A stretch of DNA of 64,000 nucleotides from contig NZ_QKLU01000007.1 in assembly GCF_003208655.1 (NCBI RefSeq), forward strand, positions 248,001 to 312,000. Reading direction: 5' to 3'. A program made the position numbers and the translations under genes. Below the pieces are notes generated by a model. It worked only from the letters and a program-made list of their open reading frames with translations. It had not been told where the DNA came from and did no database searches. This document shows, piece by piece, positions 8,963 to 17,507 of this stretch. Each line of letters begins with the position of its first letter. Within the stretch, counting starts at the first letter, position 1. This DNA is from Pedobacter nutrimenti. Its GTDB lineage: Bacteria > Bacteroidota > Bacteroidia > Sphingobacteriales > Sphingobacteriaceae.

Positions 8963-9874
8963 TTAGCGGGCAAGCAGCACCCCGGCAATTCCGCAAAGGG
9001 CCTTAATTAAAATAAGGCCGTCTATGACAATCAGGTAAAAAAGAATGTTCTTTTTTTTGTGTAGGGTATAAGCCACAAGGATGGTCAGCAAAAAAGGGAG
9101 CAGGTTAAACAGGACACTGATCAGTTTAAAATGCTGCGTATAGGCAAAAATGCAAAGAGAAAACATGCCTATACACAATAAAGGGATCAATACCTGGAAA
9201 ATGGTTTTCCTTAAACCCATGCGCACCACGAAGGTTTTAAGCTGTTTATTGGCATCAATTTCATAATCCTTAATGTCAAACATGATTGCATTTACGGTGC
9301 AGAACATCCAGTTTTTTACAAAAAGCCATAACCAGAAAATATTTTCTGTGCCACCTATTCCTTTTTCTATCTTAAGAACAATCAGGGGCAGAACATTTGC
9401 GGTGCATGCCCATACGAATCCGATAATAAAAGGCTTTAACCATCCGGTATTCCTAAGGTTAAGGTTAAAGAAATAGGAAGGCAGCAAGCCATAATATAAT
9501 GCGGCGGCCAGTAAGATCAAACAGACAATGAGCCAGTAGTATACCGGCAGGTGAAAAATTGCATAAAAGTTGTGTACAAAAAGATACAAAAAGATCAGCA
9601 GACTGGCTGCAGATAAAAGGATTTGGCTCCAGCGGACGAAATCTGCATGCTGCGCATACCATCTGATTCTTGGGTTGGAAGAGGTACTTAGTTTATTGAC
9701 CCCCATATAGGCATAGGTATAGTACACGATAGGGGCAAGGGAAATCAGCAGGTAATACCAAAAAGAATTGAAGGGTAACTTCAGCTGGATACTCGATTCA
9801 AGGCTTAAGGCCAAAGCCAGCAAACCGATAAAGTAGTTCCCGAAAAATATGGATTTAATAAGTTTTAAGCCCAT
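8963..9874 (-). CDS. UbiA-superfamily-like membrane protein
   Basis: A 303-residue protein with eight to nine membrane segments. The loop MFDIKDYEIDANKQLKTFVVRMG matches the second Asp-rich motif (DxxDxxxDxxxxxxT) of UbiA prenyltransferases. The usual first Asp-rich motif (NxxxDxxxD) is not evident: the corresponding region reads YMGVNKLSTSSNPRIR. It may therefore be a divergent or inactive member. Convergent with the MFS gene (22-bp gap) and divergent from the GH2 gene. Family membership is fairly likely; activity and substrate are unknown. Confidence 0.65.
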   Translation of the reverse strand: MGLKLIKSIFFGNYFIGLLALALSLESSIQLKLPFNSFWYYLLISLAPIVYYTYAYMGVNKLSTSSNPRIRWYAQHADFVRWSQILLSAASLLIFLYLFVHNFYAIFHLPVYYWLIVCLILLAAALYYGLLPSYFFNLNLRNTGWLKPFIIGFVWACTANVLPLIVLKIEKGIGGTENIFWLWLFVKNWMFCTVNAIMFDIKDYEIDANKQLKTFVVRMGLRKTIFQVLIPLLCIGMFSLCIFAYTQHFKLISVLFNLLPFLLTILVAYTLHKKKNILFYLIVIDGLILIKALCGIAGVLLAR

Positions 9875-10116
9875 GGGCAGCTGGCATGATTTCTACGGGT
9901 GAAATTAAGAAATTTAGCTGCAAAACAAACATACCTTGCTGTAAGGCAGCGCTATTTTTGCTGAATCTTTTGCCAATGGGGCAAAGTGTGCTGGTAACAC
10001 TTTGGTTAATTTTGAATTTAGGCACCCTGCTTAAGGAATTTAGGGCTATATTAATGGCCGGAACGCCCTTAAATAAGGAAGCCTTCCTTAAAATAGACCA
10101 ACAAAAAATAAAAGAG

Positions 10117-12573
10117 ATGTTAAAAAAGAACCTGCTTTTTGGATGGCTGATCCTTTGTGTACAACTGGTGAATGCTCAATCTTCGAGGCGTTTAATTCAA
10201 AACTGGGAATTTCTTAAGGGAGATCTTGGTGGGGTATGGGAAGCGGTAAGGCCCGTAAAAGAAGGCAACCCTGAAAGTTTGCCGATTTGGGAAAAAGTAC
10301 AGCTTCCTCATTGTTTTAATGCACATGACGCTGTTGATCCGGATGTGAATTATTATCAGGGTCCAGGCTGGTACCGGACCAATCTGGAGCTGAGCAATCC
10401 CTATTCAACCGGAAGGACCCTGCTTCATTTTGAAGGTGCAGGTCAGAAGAGTGCAGTATACATTTACACCACCAAAGTAGCAGAGCATGTGGGCGGCTAT
10501 GATGAATGGACAGTTGATTTGACAGAGGCCATTGAAAATTTTAAAAAATTACCGGTTTTTAAATCGCAGTTTAAGGGTAAAATTCCATTGGAGATCCGCT
10601 GCGATAATTCCAGGGACCTGGAAATGATTCCTTCCAATCTTTCTGATTTTAATGTATATGGAGGGTTGTACCGCTATGTAAACCTGGTTTATACCCCTGC
10701 ACTGTCTGTTGATAAATTGTTTGCCTCTGCCCGGACCGATGTAAAAGGATCCAGTGGTCAACTAAGTGTTAAAGCCCGTTTAAGAAATCCGGCTCATATC
10801 GCTTCGGCCCTGGTGCAGGTTAAAGTCAATGACCCTTCGGGTAAAACCGTCTATCAATACAGTAAGCAACTGAATACATTTAAAAGCGATTCCCTGCTCA
10901 CAGAAAACACCATAAAATCCCCAAAACTCTGGTCGCCGGAAAACCCGCAGTTGTATAGCGTAAGCATGACGGTTACTGCTGGGGCTGAAAGTTATACCCA
11001 GACTGAGAAGGTAGGCTTCAGAAATTTTGAGTTTGTGAAAAAGGGGCCTTTTATGCTCAATGGAAAACGCCTGCTGCTTCGTGGAACACACCGTCATGAA
11101 GACCATGCGGATGTTGCTGCGGCCATGACTGAAGACATGATCCGTACAGAGATTAAAATGATGAAGGAAATGGGGGTCAATTTTATCCGTTTGGGGCACT
11201 ATCAGCAGTCCCGGATTGTACTGAACCTTTGTGACAGTTTAGGGATCCTGGTCTGGGAAGAAATTCCCTGGTGCAGGGGCGGTTTGGGTGGCCCGGTTTA
11301 TCAGCAACAAGCCAAACGCATGCTCACCAATATGGTGGAACAGCATTACAATCATCCTTCCATCATCATCTGGGGAATGGGAAATGAGAACGACTGGCCG
11401 GGCGATTTTCCTGAATTCGACCAGCAAAAAATCAGGGCTTTCATGAAAGAGCTGAACGACCTTTCCCATCAGCTTGACCCTTCCAGAAAGACGGCCATAC
11501 GCCGATGTGATTTTTGTAAAGACATTGTTGATGTTTATTCTCCTTCCATTTGGGCAGGTTGGTACCGTGGGAATTATACGGAATATAAGTCCGTTTCTGA
11601 AGAAGAGTTTAATAAAGTAGATCATTTTCTGCATGTAGAGTGGGGAGGTGACAGTCATGCCCGCAGACATTCTGAAAATCCGGACAATGCTTTAAGTAAA
11701 ATTAAAACTGGTGGGGGTGCTGATGAAAGGGCTGGGGACGCTTCGTTATATGGTGGTGCTGCCCGTGTTTCAAAAGATGGCGACTGGAGTGAAAGTTACA
11801 TCAGCAATTTAATTGACTGGCACTTAAAGGAACAGGAAACCATGCCATGGTTAAGTGGCGCTGCTTACTGGCCGTTTAAAGATTTTTCTACACCGGTCAG
11901 GCCCGAAAACCCGGTTCCTTATGTGAATCAAAAAGGCGTGGTGGAAAGGGATTTTACCAAAAAAGAAGCTTTTTATGTATTCCAGTCCTACTGGACAAGC
12001 ACACCTATGGCGCATATTTATGGGCACAGCTGGCCGGTGCGCTGGGGAGAAGAGGGTGAAGAAAAGATGGTAAAAGTGTATTCCAACTGCGATGAAGCCG
12101 AGCTGTTTGTAAATGGTAAAAGTTATGGAGTAAAGAAAAGAAACAGTCAGAATTTTCCTGCGGCAGGGCTTCGCTGGCAAGTAGCGATGAATCAGGGACA
12201 ATATACTTTTAAGGTAGTGGCCAGAAAAGGAAAAGTAACTGTTACCGATGAAATTGTACAGGAATATCAAAGTCAAAAATGGGCTAAACCAGCAAAGCTG
12301 GTCCTTGAAAAACTGGAAGAAAAAGAGGGTATAGCGACCATACAGGTAAAAGCATTGGATGCGGCCGGATTGATTTGTCTGGATGCCATTAATCTGGTTG
12401 AATTTTCCCTAACGGGTGATGGAAAGCTAATCCAGGACCAGGGGACTTCTACCGGTTCTAGAAAAGTACAGCTTTACAACGGACGGGCATTGATCAGATT
12501 AAAAACAAACGGTGGCAAAAGCATAGCCGGAGTGAAATCTGCAGGCTTGCCAACCGTTTTTGTTAATTTGTAA
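10117..12573 (+). CDS. Secreted glycoside hydrolase family 2 enzyme
   Basis: I start at the ATG at 10117 (MLKKNLLFGWLILCVQLVNAQ), which begins a clean signal peptide and gives 818 residues; the in-frame extension from 9886 is not protein-like, and exact minus-7 boxes lie inside it (9953-9960 and 10007-10014). Domain order is a sugar-binding sandwich, an Ig-like domain (about 205-305), a TIM barrel and a C-terminal sandwich. The acid/base is E424 in GMGNENDW and the nucleophile probably E508 in HVEWGGDSH. The GH2 family includes beta-galactosidases, beta-glucuronidases and beta-mannosidases; which this is cannot be decided. The tail after about 600 has extra beta domains. Confidence 0.9.
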   Translation: MLKKNLLFGWLILCVQLVNAQSSRRLIQNWEFLKGDLGGVWEAVRPVKEGNPESLPIWEKVQLPHCFNAHDAVDPDVNYYQGPGWYRTNLELSNPYSTGRTLLHFEGAGQKSAVYIYTTKVAEHVGGYDEWTVDLTEAIENFKKLPVFKSQFKGKIPLEIRCDNSRDLEMIPSNLSDFNVYGGLYRYVNLVYTPALSVDKLFASARTDVKGSSGQLSVKARLRNPAHIASALVQVKVNDPSGKTVYQYSKQLNTFKSDSLLTENTIKSPKLWSPENPQLYSVSMTVTAGAESYTQTEKVGFRNFEFVKKGPFMLNGKRLLLRGTHRHEDHADVAAAMTEDMIRTEIKMMKEMGVNFIRLGHYQQSRIVLNLCDSLGILVWEEIPWCRGGLGGPVYQQQAKRMLTNMVEQHYNHPSIIIWGMGNENDWPGDFPEFDQQKIRAFMKELNDLSHQLDPSRKTAIRRCDFCKDIVDVYSPSIWAGWYRGNYTEYKSVSEEEFNKVDHFLHVEWGGDSHARRHSENPDNALSKIKTGGGADERAGDASLYGGAARVSKDGDWSESYISNLIDWHLKEQETMPWLSGAAYWPFKDFSTPVRPENPVPYVNQKGVVERDFTKKEAFYVFQSYWTSTPMAHIYGHSWPVRWGEEGEEKMVKVYSNCDEAELFVNGKSYGVKKRNSQNFPAAGLRWQVAMNQGQYTFKVVARKGKVTVTDEIVQEYQSQKWAKPAKLVLEKLEEKEGIATIQVKALDAAGLICLDAINLVEFSLTGDGKLIQDQGTSTGSRKVQLYNGRALIRLKTNGGKSIAGVKSAGLPTVFVNL

Positions 12574-12593
12574 AAAATGTTTTTTGGATCATA

Positions 12594-13367
12594 TTAAGGT
12601 GCAGGTTGATAAGTAATCTGGAAAGTTTCGGCATTCTGTCCGGTTAAAGTGAACTGATCGGGATAGTCATTTGTTTTGTACTGGTAAAGGAAAGTGAAAT
12701 TTTTGGCCGCAATTGTACCTTCTCTGCTCAAAAGATTATGGGCGGCAGAAGCGAAAAATTTATGACGGCTTTCCAGTGAAAGGATAAAGGCATTTGCAAT
12801 AGCACTGCAAATGCCTTTTTTTTGATCATAACGATAAGAATTGCTTTCCTGGGGAAGGGGAAAATCGATTTGCTCATTCACCAGGTTTGAAAGTTCGTCA
12901 TAAAGCAGGGTCTTGCTGCTGAGCAGTTTTTTACCTGGATTATAGGATTTGATTTTGCTCACCTGGTCAGCGGAATTATACTCAAGGGTGTAATAACCTG
13001 TTGGCGTGGAGACAGGACCATTTTCCTTGAACTGGTTGACGGTGATGAGGCGTTGTTTTTCGTCCCGGAAAAAATCGGCCGTGTAGACAAGCTTGCCGTT
13101 TTCATAACTTTCAAACCCATTTATGAGCTGGTCTTTAGTGTACCTGATGACTTCTTTTGTTCCGCTTTTGTCTTCAATCTGGGAAAGCAGATTGGTGTTT
13201 GGAAGATACTTTAACAGAATGATCCGGGATTGTGACTCGAATTTTACCGGCAGCACAGGTCCATTGGCTTCTTCCTTTTTTTCTTGTTGTTCTTCTTTTC
13301 TGCAGGCTGTTTGCAAGCTGATGAAAAGCAACATCAGCTGGAGGATTGTTGTTGATTTTAATTTCAT
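12594..13367 (-). CDS. Hypothetical lipoprotein
   Basis: A 257-residue protein with a lipoprotein signal peptide (MKLKSTTILQLMLLFISLQTAC; lipid-attached Cys at about 22) and a Lys/Glu-rich linker. The body has repeated short strands such as IRYTKDQLINGFESYENGKLVYTA and GYYTLEYNSADQVSKIKSYN, similar to the Bacteroidetes DUF4595-type and YD-like lipoproteins. Function unknown. Convergent with the GH2 gene across 20 bp. Confidence 0.75.
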   Translation of the reverse strand: MKLKSTTILQLMLLFISLQTACRKEEQQEKKEEANGPVLPVKFESQSRIILLKYLPNTNLLSQIEDKSGTKEVIRYTKDQLINGFESYENGKLVYTADFFRDEKQRLITVNQFKENGPVSTPTGYYTLEYNSADQVSKIKSYNPGKKLLSSKTLLYDELSNLVNEQIDFPLPQESNSYRYDQKKGICSAIANAFILSLESRHKFFASAAHNLLSREGTIAAKNFTFLYQYKTNDYPDQFTLTGQNAETFQITYQPAP

Positions 13368-13568
13368 TGGATTTAATTGTTGAATGCTTAATGTGGATCA
13401 GATTTATTGAAATAAAAAATTTATTTTCTTTTATGTTTAATGCAATGTCGTTTTATTCTGTTTTTGGGATTTACCCGCACACCTAAAAAGGTAGGCAGAT
13501 GTAGAGAAAGCCTTTAAAATTATCTGGGAATTCTTTTATATCTTCACCACTTGCTTAAAAGAAATGAT

Positions 13569-14393
13569 ATGAACAGGTTCCTTGCCCTTTTGTGTTTGTT
13601 GTGCTGCAATACCAGTCTGTGGGCAGCTAAAGTAGATACTGTAAGTACGTACAGTCCGTCTATGAAAAAACAGATTAAGGCCGTGGTGGTCCTTCCGGAC
13701 ACTTATAATCAGCAAGAGAATTTTCCGGTGGTTTACCTTTTACATGGCTATGGGGGGAACTATAGTAACTTTATCAATAAAATTCCGGCCATTAAAGAGG
13801 CTGCTGATCAATACCGTATGATTTTGGTCTGTGCAGATGGCAATGTCTCAAGCTGGTACCTTGACAGTCCGCAAGACAGCAGTTGGAAATATGAAACCTA
13901 TATTTCAAAAGAATTGGTTGAGTGGATCGACGGTCATTACAAAACCAAAAAAGACCGTAGTGCCAGGGCCATTACAGGTTTAAGCATGGGGGGCCATGGG
14001 GCCTTGTCTATGGCAATTAAGCACCAGCAGGTTTTTGGTGCCGCCGGGAGCATGAGCGGCGGAGTCGACTTCCGGCCATTTCCGGAAAACTGGGATTTGA
14101 GTAAAAGATTGGGACCTTATGCCAGCTACCCGGAAAGATGGAAAGAAAACTGCGTGATTGAAATGGTGCATTTACTGAGTAAAGATAAACTGGCCCTGAT
14201 CTTTGATTGCGGCAAAGACGATTTCTTTTATCCGGTCAATAAGGCCTTGCATGAAAAACTGACTTATTACAACATTCCCCACGACTTTATCAGCCGTCCG
14301 GGTAACCATAGTTGGGCATATTGGTCCAATTCTATCGCTTATCAGCTGCTTTATTTTTCAAAATTTTTTGCTGTCAAACCGCTTGTAAACTAG
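13569..14393 (+). CDS. Secreted esterase of the esterase D / antigen-85-like family
   Basis: I start at 13569 (MNRFLALLCLLCCNTSLWA), a signal peptide, giving 274 residues; six codons more would start at 13551. An alpha/beta hydrolase: VVYLLHGYGGNYSNF supplies the oxyanion-hole loop, S139 in GLSMGGHGA the nucleophile, IFDCGKDD the acid, and PGNHSWAYW the histidine. This family contains feruloyl and acetyl esterases, S-formylglutathione hydrolase and mycolyltransferases. An export signal plus the nearby glycosidases favour a carbohydrate-esterase role, but that is inference. Confidence 0.88.
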   Translation: MNRFLALLCLLCCNTSLWAAKVDTVSTYSPSMKKQIKAVVVLPDTYNQQENFPVVYLLHGYGGNYSNFINKIPAIKEAADQYRMILVCADGNVSSWYLDSPQDSSWKYETYISKELVEWIDGHYKTKKDRSARAITGLSMGGHGALSMAIKHQQVFGAAGSMSGGVDFRPFPENWDLSKRLGPYASYPERWKENCVIEMVHLLSKDKLALIFDCGKDDFFYPVNKALHEKLTYYNIPHDFISRPGNHSWAYWSNSIAYQLLYFSKFFAVKPLVN

Positions 14394-14463
14394 TTTTTTA
14401 AGGGTTTGGAATAAAATTTTAAAAATATTAAGCCTATAAAGACTATATATCCTATATACTTTA

Positions 14464-14471
14464 TATATTTG
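14464..14471 (+). promoter_or_regulatory. Minus-7 promoter box of the sulfate-assimilation operon
   Basis: TATATTTG fits TAnnTTTG exactly. It ends 4 bp before the ATG of the leader peptide (14476), so the mRNA could begin at or within a few bases of the leader start codon. No TTTG at the expected minus-33 position. Confidence 0.6.
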
Positions 14472-14475
14472 TGGC

Positions 14476-14538
14476 ATGAACAAAACAACCACGATTAAAA
14501 ATATGATGATGCCCCTATGTTGTAAAAGCATAGCTTAA
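14476..14538 (+). CDS. Met/Cys leader peptide of the sulfate-assimilation operon (20 aa)
   Basis: A 20-codon ORF whose middle reads KNMMMPLCCK: three consecutive Met codons (14503-14511) and two consecutive Cys codons (14518-14523), then four codons and TAA. It lies 82 bp before the sulfite reductase start and is followed by an intrinsic terminator. Runs of the codons for an operon's end-product are the mark of ribosome-mediated attenuation, as in the E. coli trp and his leaders. Cysteine is the direct product of sulfate assimilation and methionine the next sulfur amino acid. The ORF is short, so translation is inferred from codon content and position. Confidence 0.75.
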   Translation: MNKTTTIKNMMMPLCCKSIA

Positions 14539-14600
14539 GACTGTTTATGGGGTAAAATATAGGAGCTTCTTCAGTCTAACCAACGGAGAAGTTTTTTTTT
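14538..14600 (+). promoter_or_regulatory. Attenuator: intrinsic terminator with a competing antiterminator pairing
   Basis: Terminator: stem 14564-14572 with 14585-14593 (two G-U), 12-nt loop, T-run to 14600. Alternative 1: AGACTG at 14538-14543, touching the leader stop codon, is complementary to CAGTCT at 14572-14577, in the terminator stem-loop. Alternative 2: AGTCTAA 14573-14579 is complementary to TTAGACT 14611-14617, beside the sulfite reductase start. A ribosome stalled at the Cys codons would leave 14538-14543 free to block the terminator, and one reaching the stop codon would cover it. The pairings are visible; the mechanism is inferred. Confidence 0.7.
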
Positions 14601-14620
14601 AATCAAAAATTTAGACTAAC

Positions 14621-16723
14621 ATGCAAAGTTTTAGAACAGAACTTGAAAATCCTGTCGTTGAAAAGGATATTATCGACCTGGAGAAAAAGATCCGTCTTTT
14701 CAGGGAAGGACGGATTCATGATGAAAAATTCAGAAGCCTTCGTCTGGCCAGGGGAATTTACGGTCAGAGACAGCCAGGGGTACAGATGATCCGGATCAAG
14801 CTCCCATTTGGAAAAGTCACCTTCCGGCAATTGCTGAAAATTGCAGATGTGGCCGATGAATATGGCAGCGGAAACCTGCACCTGACCACCCGCCAGGATA
14901 TTCAGATGCATTATGTAAGCCTGGACCGTACCCCGGAGCTCTGGGAGCAGTTGGAAAGAGACGACATTACTTTGCGTGAAGCCTGTGGAAATACAGTTAG
15001 AAATGTAACTTCCTCTCCGGATGCTGGAATTCATCCGAATGAACCTTTTGATGTTTCTCCATATGCCCATGCCGTATTTTCTTATTTTCTGAGAAATCCC
15101 ATCTGTCAGGAAATGGGACGGAAAATTAAAATCTCCTTCTCTTCTACAGAAAAAGATACCGCATTCAGTTATATCCATGATCTTGGCTTTATCCCTAAAT
15201 TAAATGAAAAAGGAGAAAGAGGCTTTAAAGTGCTTTTTGCAGGTGGTTTGGGTGCTCAACCTTTCCTTGCTTCTGCGGTACATGAGTTTTTACCTGAAGA
15301 TCAGCTGATCCCTTATACAGAGTCGGTGCTCCGGGTGTTTGACCGCTACGGGGAAAGAAACAACAGAAATAAAGCAAGACTGAAATACCTGGTGCAGAAA
15401 CTGGGCCTGGAAGAAGTTTTACAATTGATAGAAGCAGAAAGGATAGCCAATAAATCCAAAAGCTATAAGGTGGACCTTCAGGCAGTAAGCCTGCCGGAAC
15501 CTCCTGCGTTAACCGACCTGCCGGAAACCATTGCAGCCCCTGGTTTGGCTTACCAGCACTGGCTGGCCACGAATGTTTTTGAACAAAAACAGCAAGGTTT
15601 TTATGGGGTATATGTAAAAGTACGTGTCGGTGACATCCGGACTTTTCAGGCCCGGGACCTGGTAGAGGCCATACAGCCCTATGTAGCCGATGAGATCAGG
15701 ATTACCCAAAACCAGGGCTTGCTGTTGAAATTTGTGCGTAAACAGAGCCTGCCGTTGTTGTACAGTAAGCTGGATGCACTTGGTTTTGCTGCCCCGGGCT
15801 TTGACAGTCTGGCAGATGTAACCACTTGCCCGGGAACAGATACCTGTAACCTTGGAATTTCCAACAGTATGTCACTCGCGGCAACATTGGAAGAGTTGGT
15901 TTATGAAGAATATCCTTCACTGACCTATAACAAAGACATTAAAATTAAAATCAGCGGCTGTATGAACTCCTGTGGCCAGCATGGTTTGGCGCACATTGGT
16001 TTTCACGGAAGTTCAGTAAAGGCGAATGGAAAAGTGGTGCCTGCCGTGCAGGTCATGCTTGGAGGCGGAACCGTTGGAAACGGAGAAGGAAGGGTTGCTG
16101 AAAGGGTGATTAAAGTGCCTTCCAAAAGGGCAACTGCTGTACTGAGAACAATACTGGACGATTATCATCAGCAGGCTGAGGCTTCAGAAAGTTTTCACAG
16201 CTATTATGACCGCTTAAGCAAAGATCATTTTTACCAGTTGTTGAAACCCCTGGCCGATCTGAGCAATTTAAAAGAAGAGGAATTTGTAGACTGGGGCCAT
16301 GAGGAAACCTTTGAAACCGCCATTGGGGTGGGTGAATGCGCGGGTGTAGTGATCGATCTGGTGGCCACATTGCTGCTGGAGGGAGAAGAAAAACTAGGCT
16401 GGGCCCAGGCTTCTTACCAGGCCGGTGCCTGGTCAGATGCCATATACCATAGCTATAGTGTGCTGGTGAATACCGCAAAAGCCCTGTTGCTGGACAAAGG
16501 CATCAACAGCAGTACCCAGGCCGGGGTCATCCGGGAATTTGACAGCAATTATGTCGAAAACGGGGAAATACCATTGGGAAGTTCCTTCTCTGAACTGGTT
16601 TTACAAATCAATAAACACGAACCATCCGAAGCCTTTGCGACCACTTACCTGGAACAGGCAGAAGAATTTTATCAGACCATAAAAGCGAAAAGGGAGGCGC
16701 AGTTCAATGAGCAGCACGGTTAA
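14621..16723 (+). CDS. Sulfite reductase (siroheme/4Fe-4S) with a C-terminal HEPN domain
   Basis: A 700-residue protein. Residues 1 to about 550 form the duplicated ferredoxin-like/catalytic architecture of ferredoxin-type nitrite and sulfite reductases; C403 and C409 (TCPGTDTC) and C447 and C451 (SGCMNSC) bind the 4Fe-4S cluster bridged to siroheme. It catalyses sulfite to sulfide in the cytoplasm. Operon context, between sulfate activation and siroheme genes, makes sulfite the likely substrate rather than nitrite. Residues 580-700 add a HEPN-like helical domain (WSDAIYHSYSVLVNTAKALL). The CysI family lacks that tail. The stop overlaps the start of cobA by 17 bp. Confidence 0.9.
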   Translation: MQSFRTELENPVVEKDIIDLEKKIRLFREGRIHDEKFRSLRLARGIYGQRQPGVQMIRIKLPFGKVTFRQLLKIADVADEYGSGNLHLTTRQDIQMHYVSLDRTPELWEQLERDDITLREACGNTVRNVTSSPDAGIHPNEPFDVSPYAHAVFSYFLRNPICQEMGRKIKISFSSTEKDTAFSYIHDLGFIPKLNEKGERGFKVLFAGGLGAQPFLASAVHEFLPEDQLIPYTESVLRVFDRYGERNNRNKARLKYLVQKLGLEEVLQLIEAERIANKSKSYKVDLQAVSLPEPPALTDLPETIAAPGLAYQHWLATNVFEQKQQGFYGVYVKVRVGDIRTFQARDLVEAIQPYVADEIRITQNQGLLLKFVRKQSLPLLYSKLDALGFAAPGFDSLADVTTCPGTDTCNLGISNSMSLAATLEELVYEEYPSLTYNKDIKIKISGCMNSCGQHGLAHIGFHGSSVKANGKVVPAVQVMLGGGTVGNGEGRVAERVIKVPSKRATAVLRTILDDYHQQAEASESFHSYYDRLSKDHFYQLLKPLADLSNLKEEEFVDWGHEETFETAIGVGECAGVVIDLVATLLLEGEEKLGWAQASYQAGAWSDAIYHSYSVLVNTAKALLLDKGINSSTQAGVIREFDSNYVENGEIPLGSSFSELVLQINKHEPSEAFATTYLEQAEEFYQTIKAKREAQFNEQHG

Positions 16724-17495
16724 AATAAATAAAGAACCCCGGATTACCCTTGTAGGTGCCGGGCCGGGAGATCCGGAACTGATTACAATGAAAGGGGCAA
16801 ATGCCTTAAAATCGGCAGATGTGATTCTCTATGATGCCCTGGTGGACGAAGGGATACTGTCTTACGGTAATCCACAGGCCATCCGGATTTATGTAGGCAA
16901 AAGATCTGGTGAACATTCCTTTTCCCAAGAAAAGATCAATAAACTAATGGTCGATTATGCTTTAAACTATGGACATGTGGTTCGCTTAAAAGGCGGGGAC
17001 CCCTTTGTTTTTGGCCGGGGCTATGAAGAACTCGATTACGCGGCCGGCTACAGTATTCCGGTACAGGTAATCCCCGGGCTGTCCAGTTCCATTTCCGTTC
17101 CGGGGCTGCAGCAAATTCCGGTTACGCACCGGGGCCTGAGTGAAAGTTTTTGGGTAGTTACCGGTACCACTGCTTCCGGGCATATTTCCAGTGATCTTTA
17201 TGAGGCTGCCAGAACCAAAGCGACTGTAGTGGTGCTGATGGGACTGGGTAAACTCAAAGAGATTGTCCGCTTATTTCAAAATGAAGGCAAAAGCAAACTT
17301 CCTGTAGCTGCCATACAAAGTGGCTCTACAAAAGAAGAAAAGCTGGCCGTAGGGATTGTGGACACAATCGAAGAACTGGTGGAAGAAAAAGGGATCAAAG
17401 CTCCGGCCTTACTGGTCTTTGGGGAGGTGGTTGCTTTACATCCTTCTTTCCAGCCGATCAAGGCATTTTATCAGGTGTTGAAAGCAGAAATTTAA
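16707..17495 (+). CDS. cobA: Uroporphyrinogen-III C-methyltransferase (siroheme synthesis)
   Basis: A 262-residue SAM-dependent enzyme that methylates uroporphyrinogen III twice to precorrin-2, the first step toward siroheme. Motifs are clear: VGAGPGDPELITMKG at residues 15-30, VVRLKGGDPFVFGRG, and GLSSSISVPGLQQIPVTHRG. The start overlaps the sulfite reductase end, so they are probably translationally coupled. Siroheme made here would serve the adjacent reductase. CobA-type (SumT) rather than CysG, since the dehydrogenase/chelatase half is in the next gene. Confidence 0.95.
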   Translation: MSSTVKINKEPRITLVGAGPGDPELITMKGANALKSADVILYDALVDEGILSYGNPQAIRIYVGKRSGEHSFSQEKINKLMVDYALNYGHVVRLKGGDPFVFGRGYEELDYAAGYSIPVQVIPGLSSSISVPGLQQIPVTHRGLSESFWVVTGTTASGHISSDLYEAARTKATVVVLMGLGKLKEIVRLFQNEGKSKLPVAAIQSGSTKEEKLAVGIVDTIEELVEEKGIKAPALLVFGEVVALHPSFQPIKAFYQVLKAEI

Positions 17496-17507
17496 ATCAG
17501 CAGCATT

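Noticed and set aside
9886-10116. In-frame N-terminal extension of the GH2 protein
   Set aside because: It lacks protein character, would bury a clean signal peptide that starts at 10117, and contains promoter-like boxes.
4644-14393. A polysaccharide utilisation locus around the two glycosidases and the esterase
   Set aside because: No SusC/SusD-type genes are present and the genes are not in one operon; several face opposite ways.
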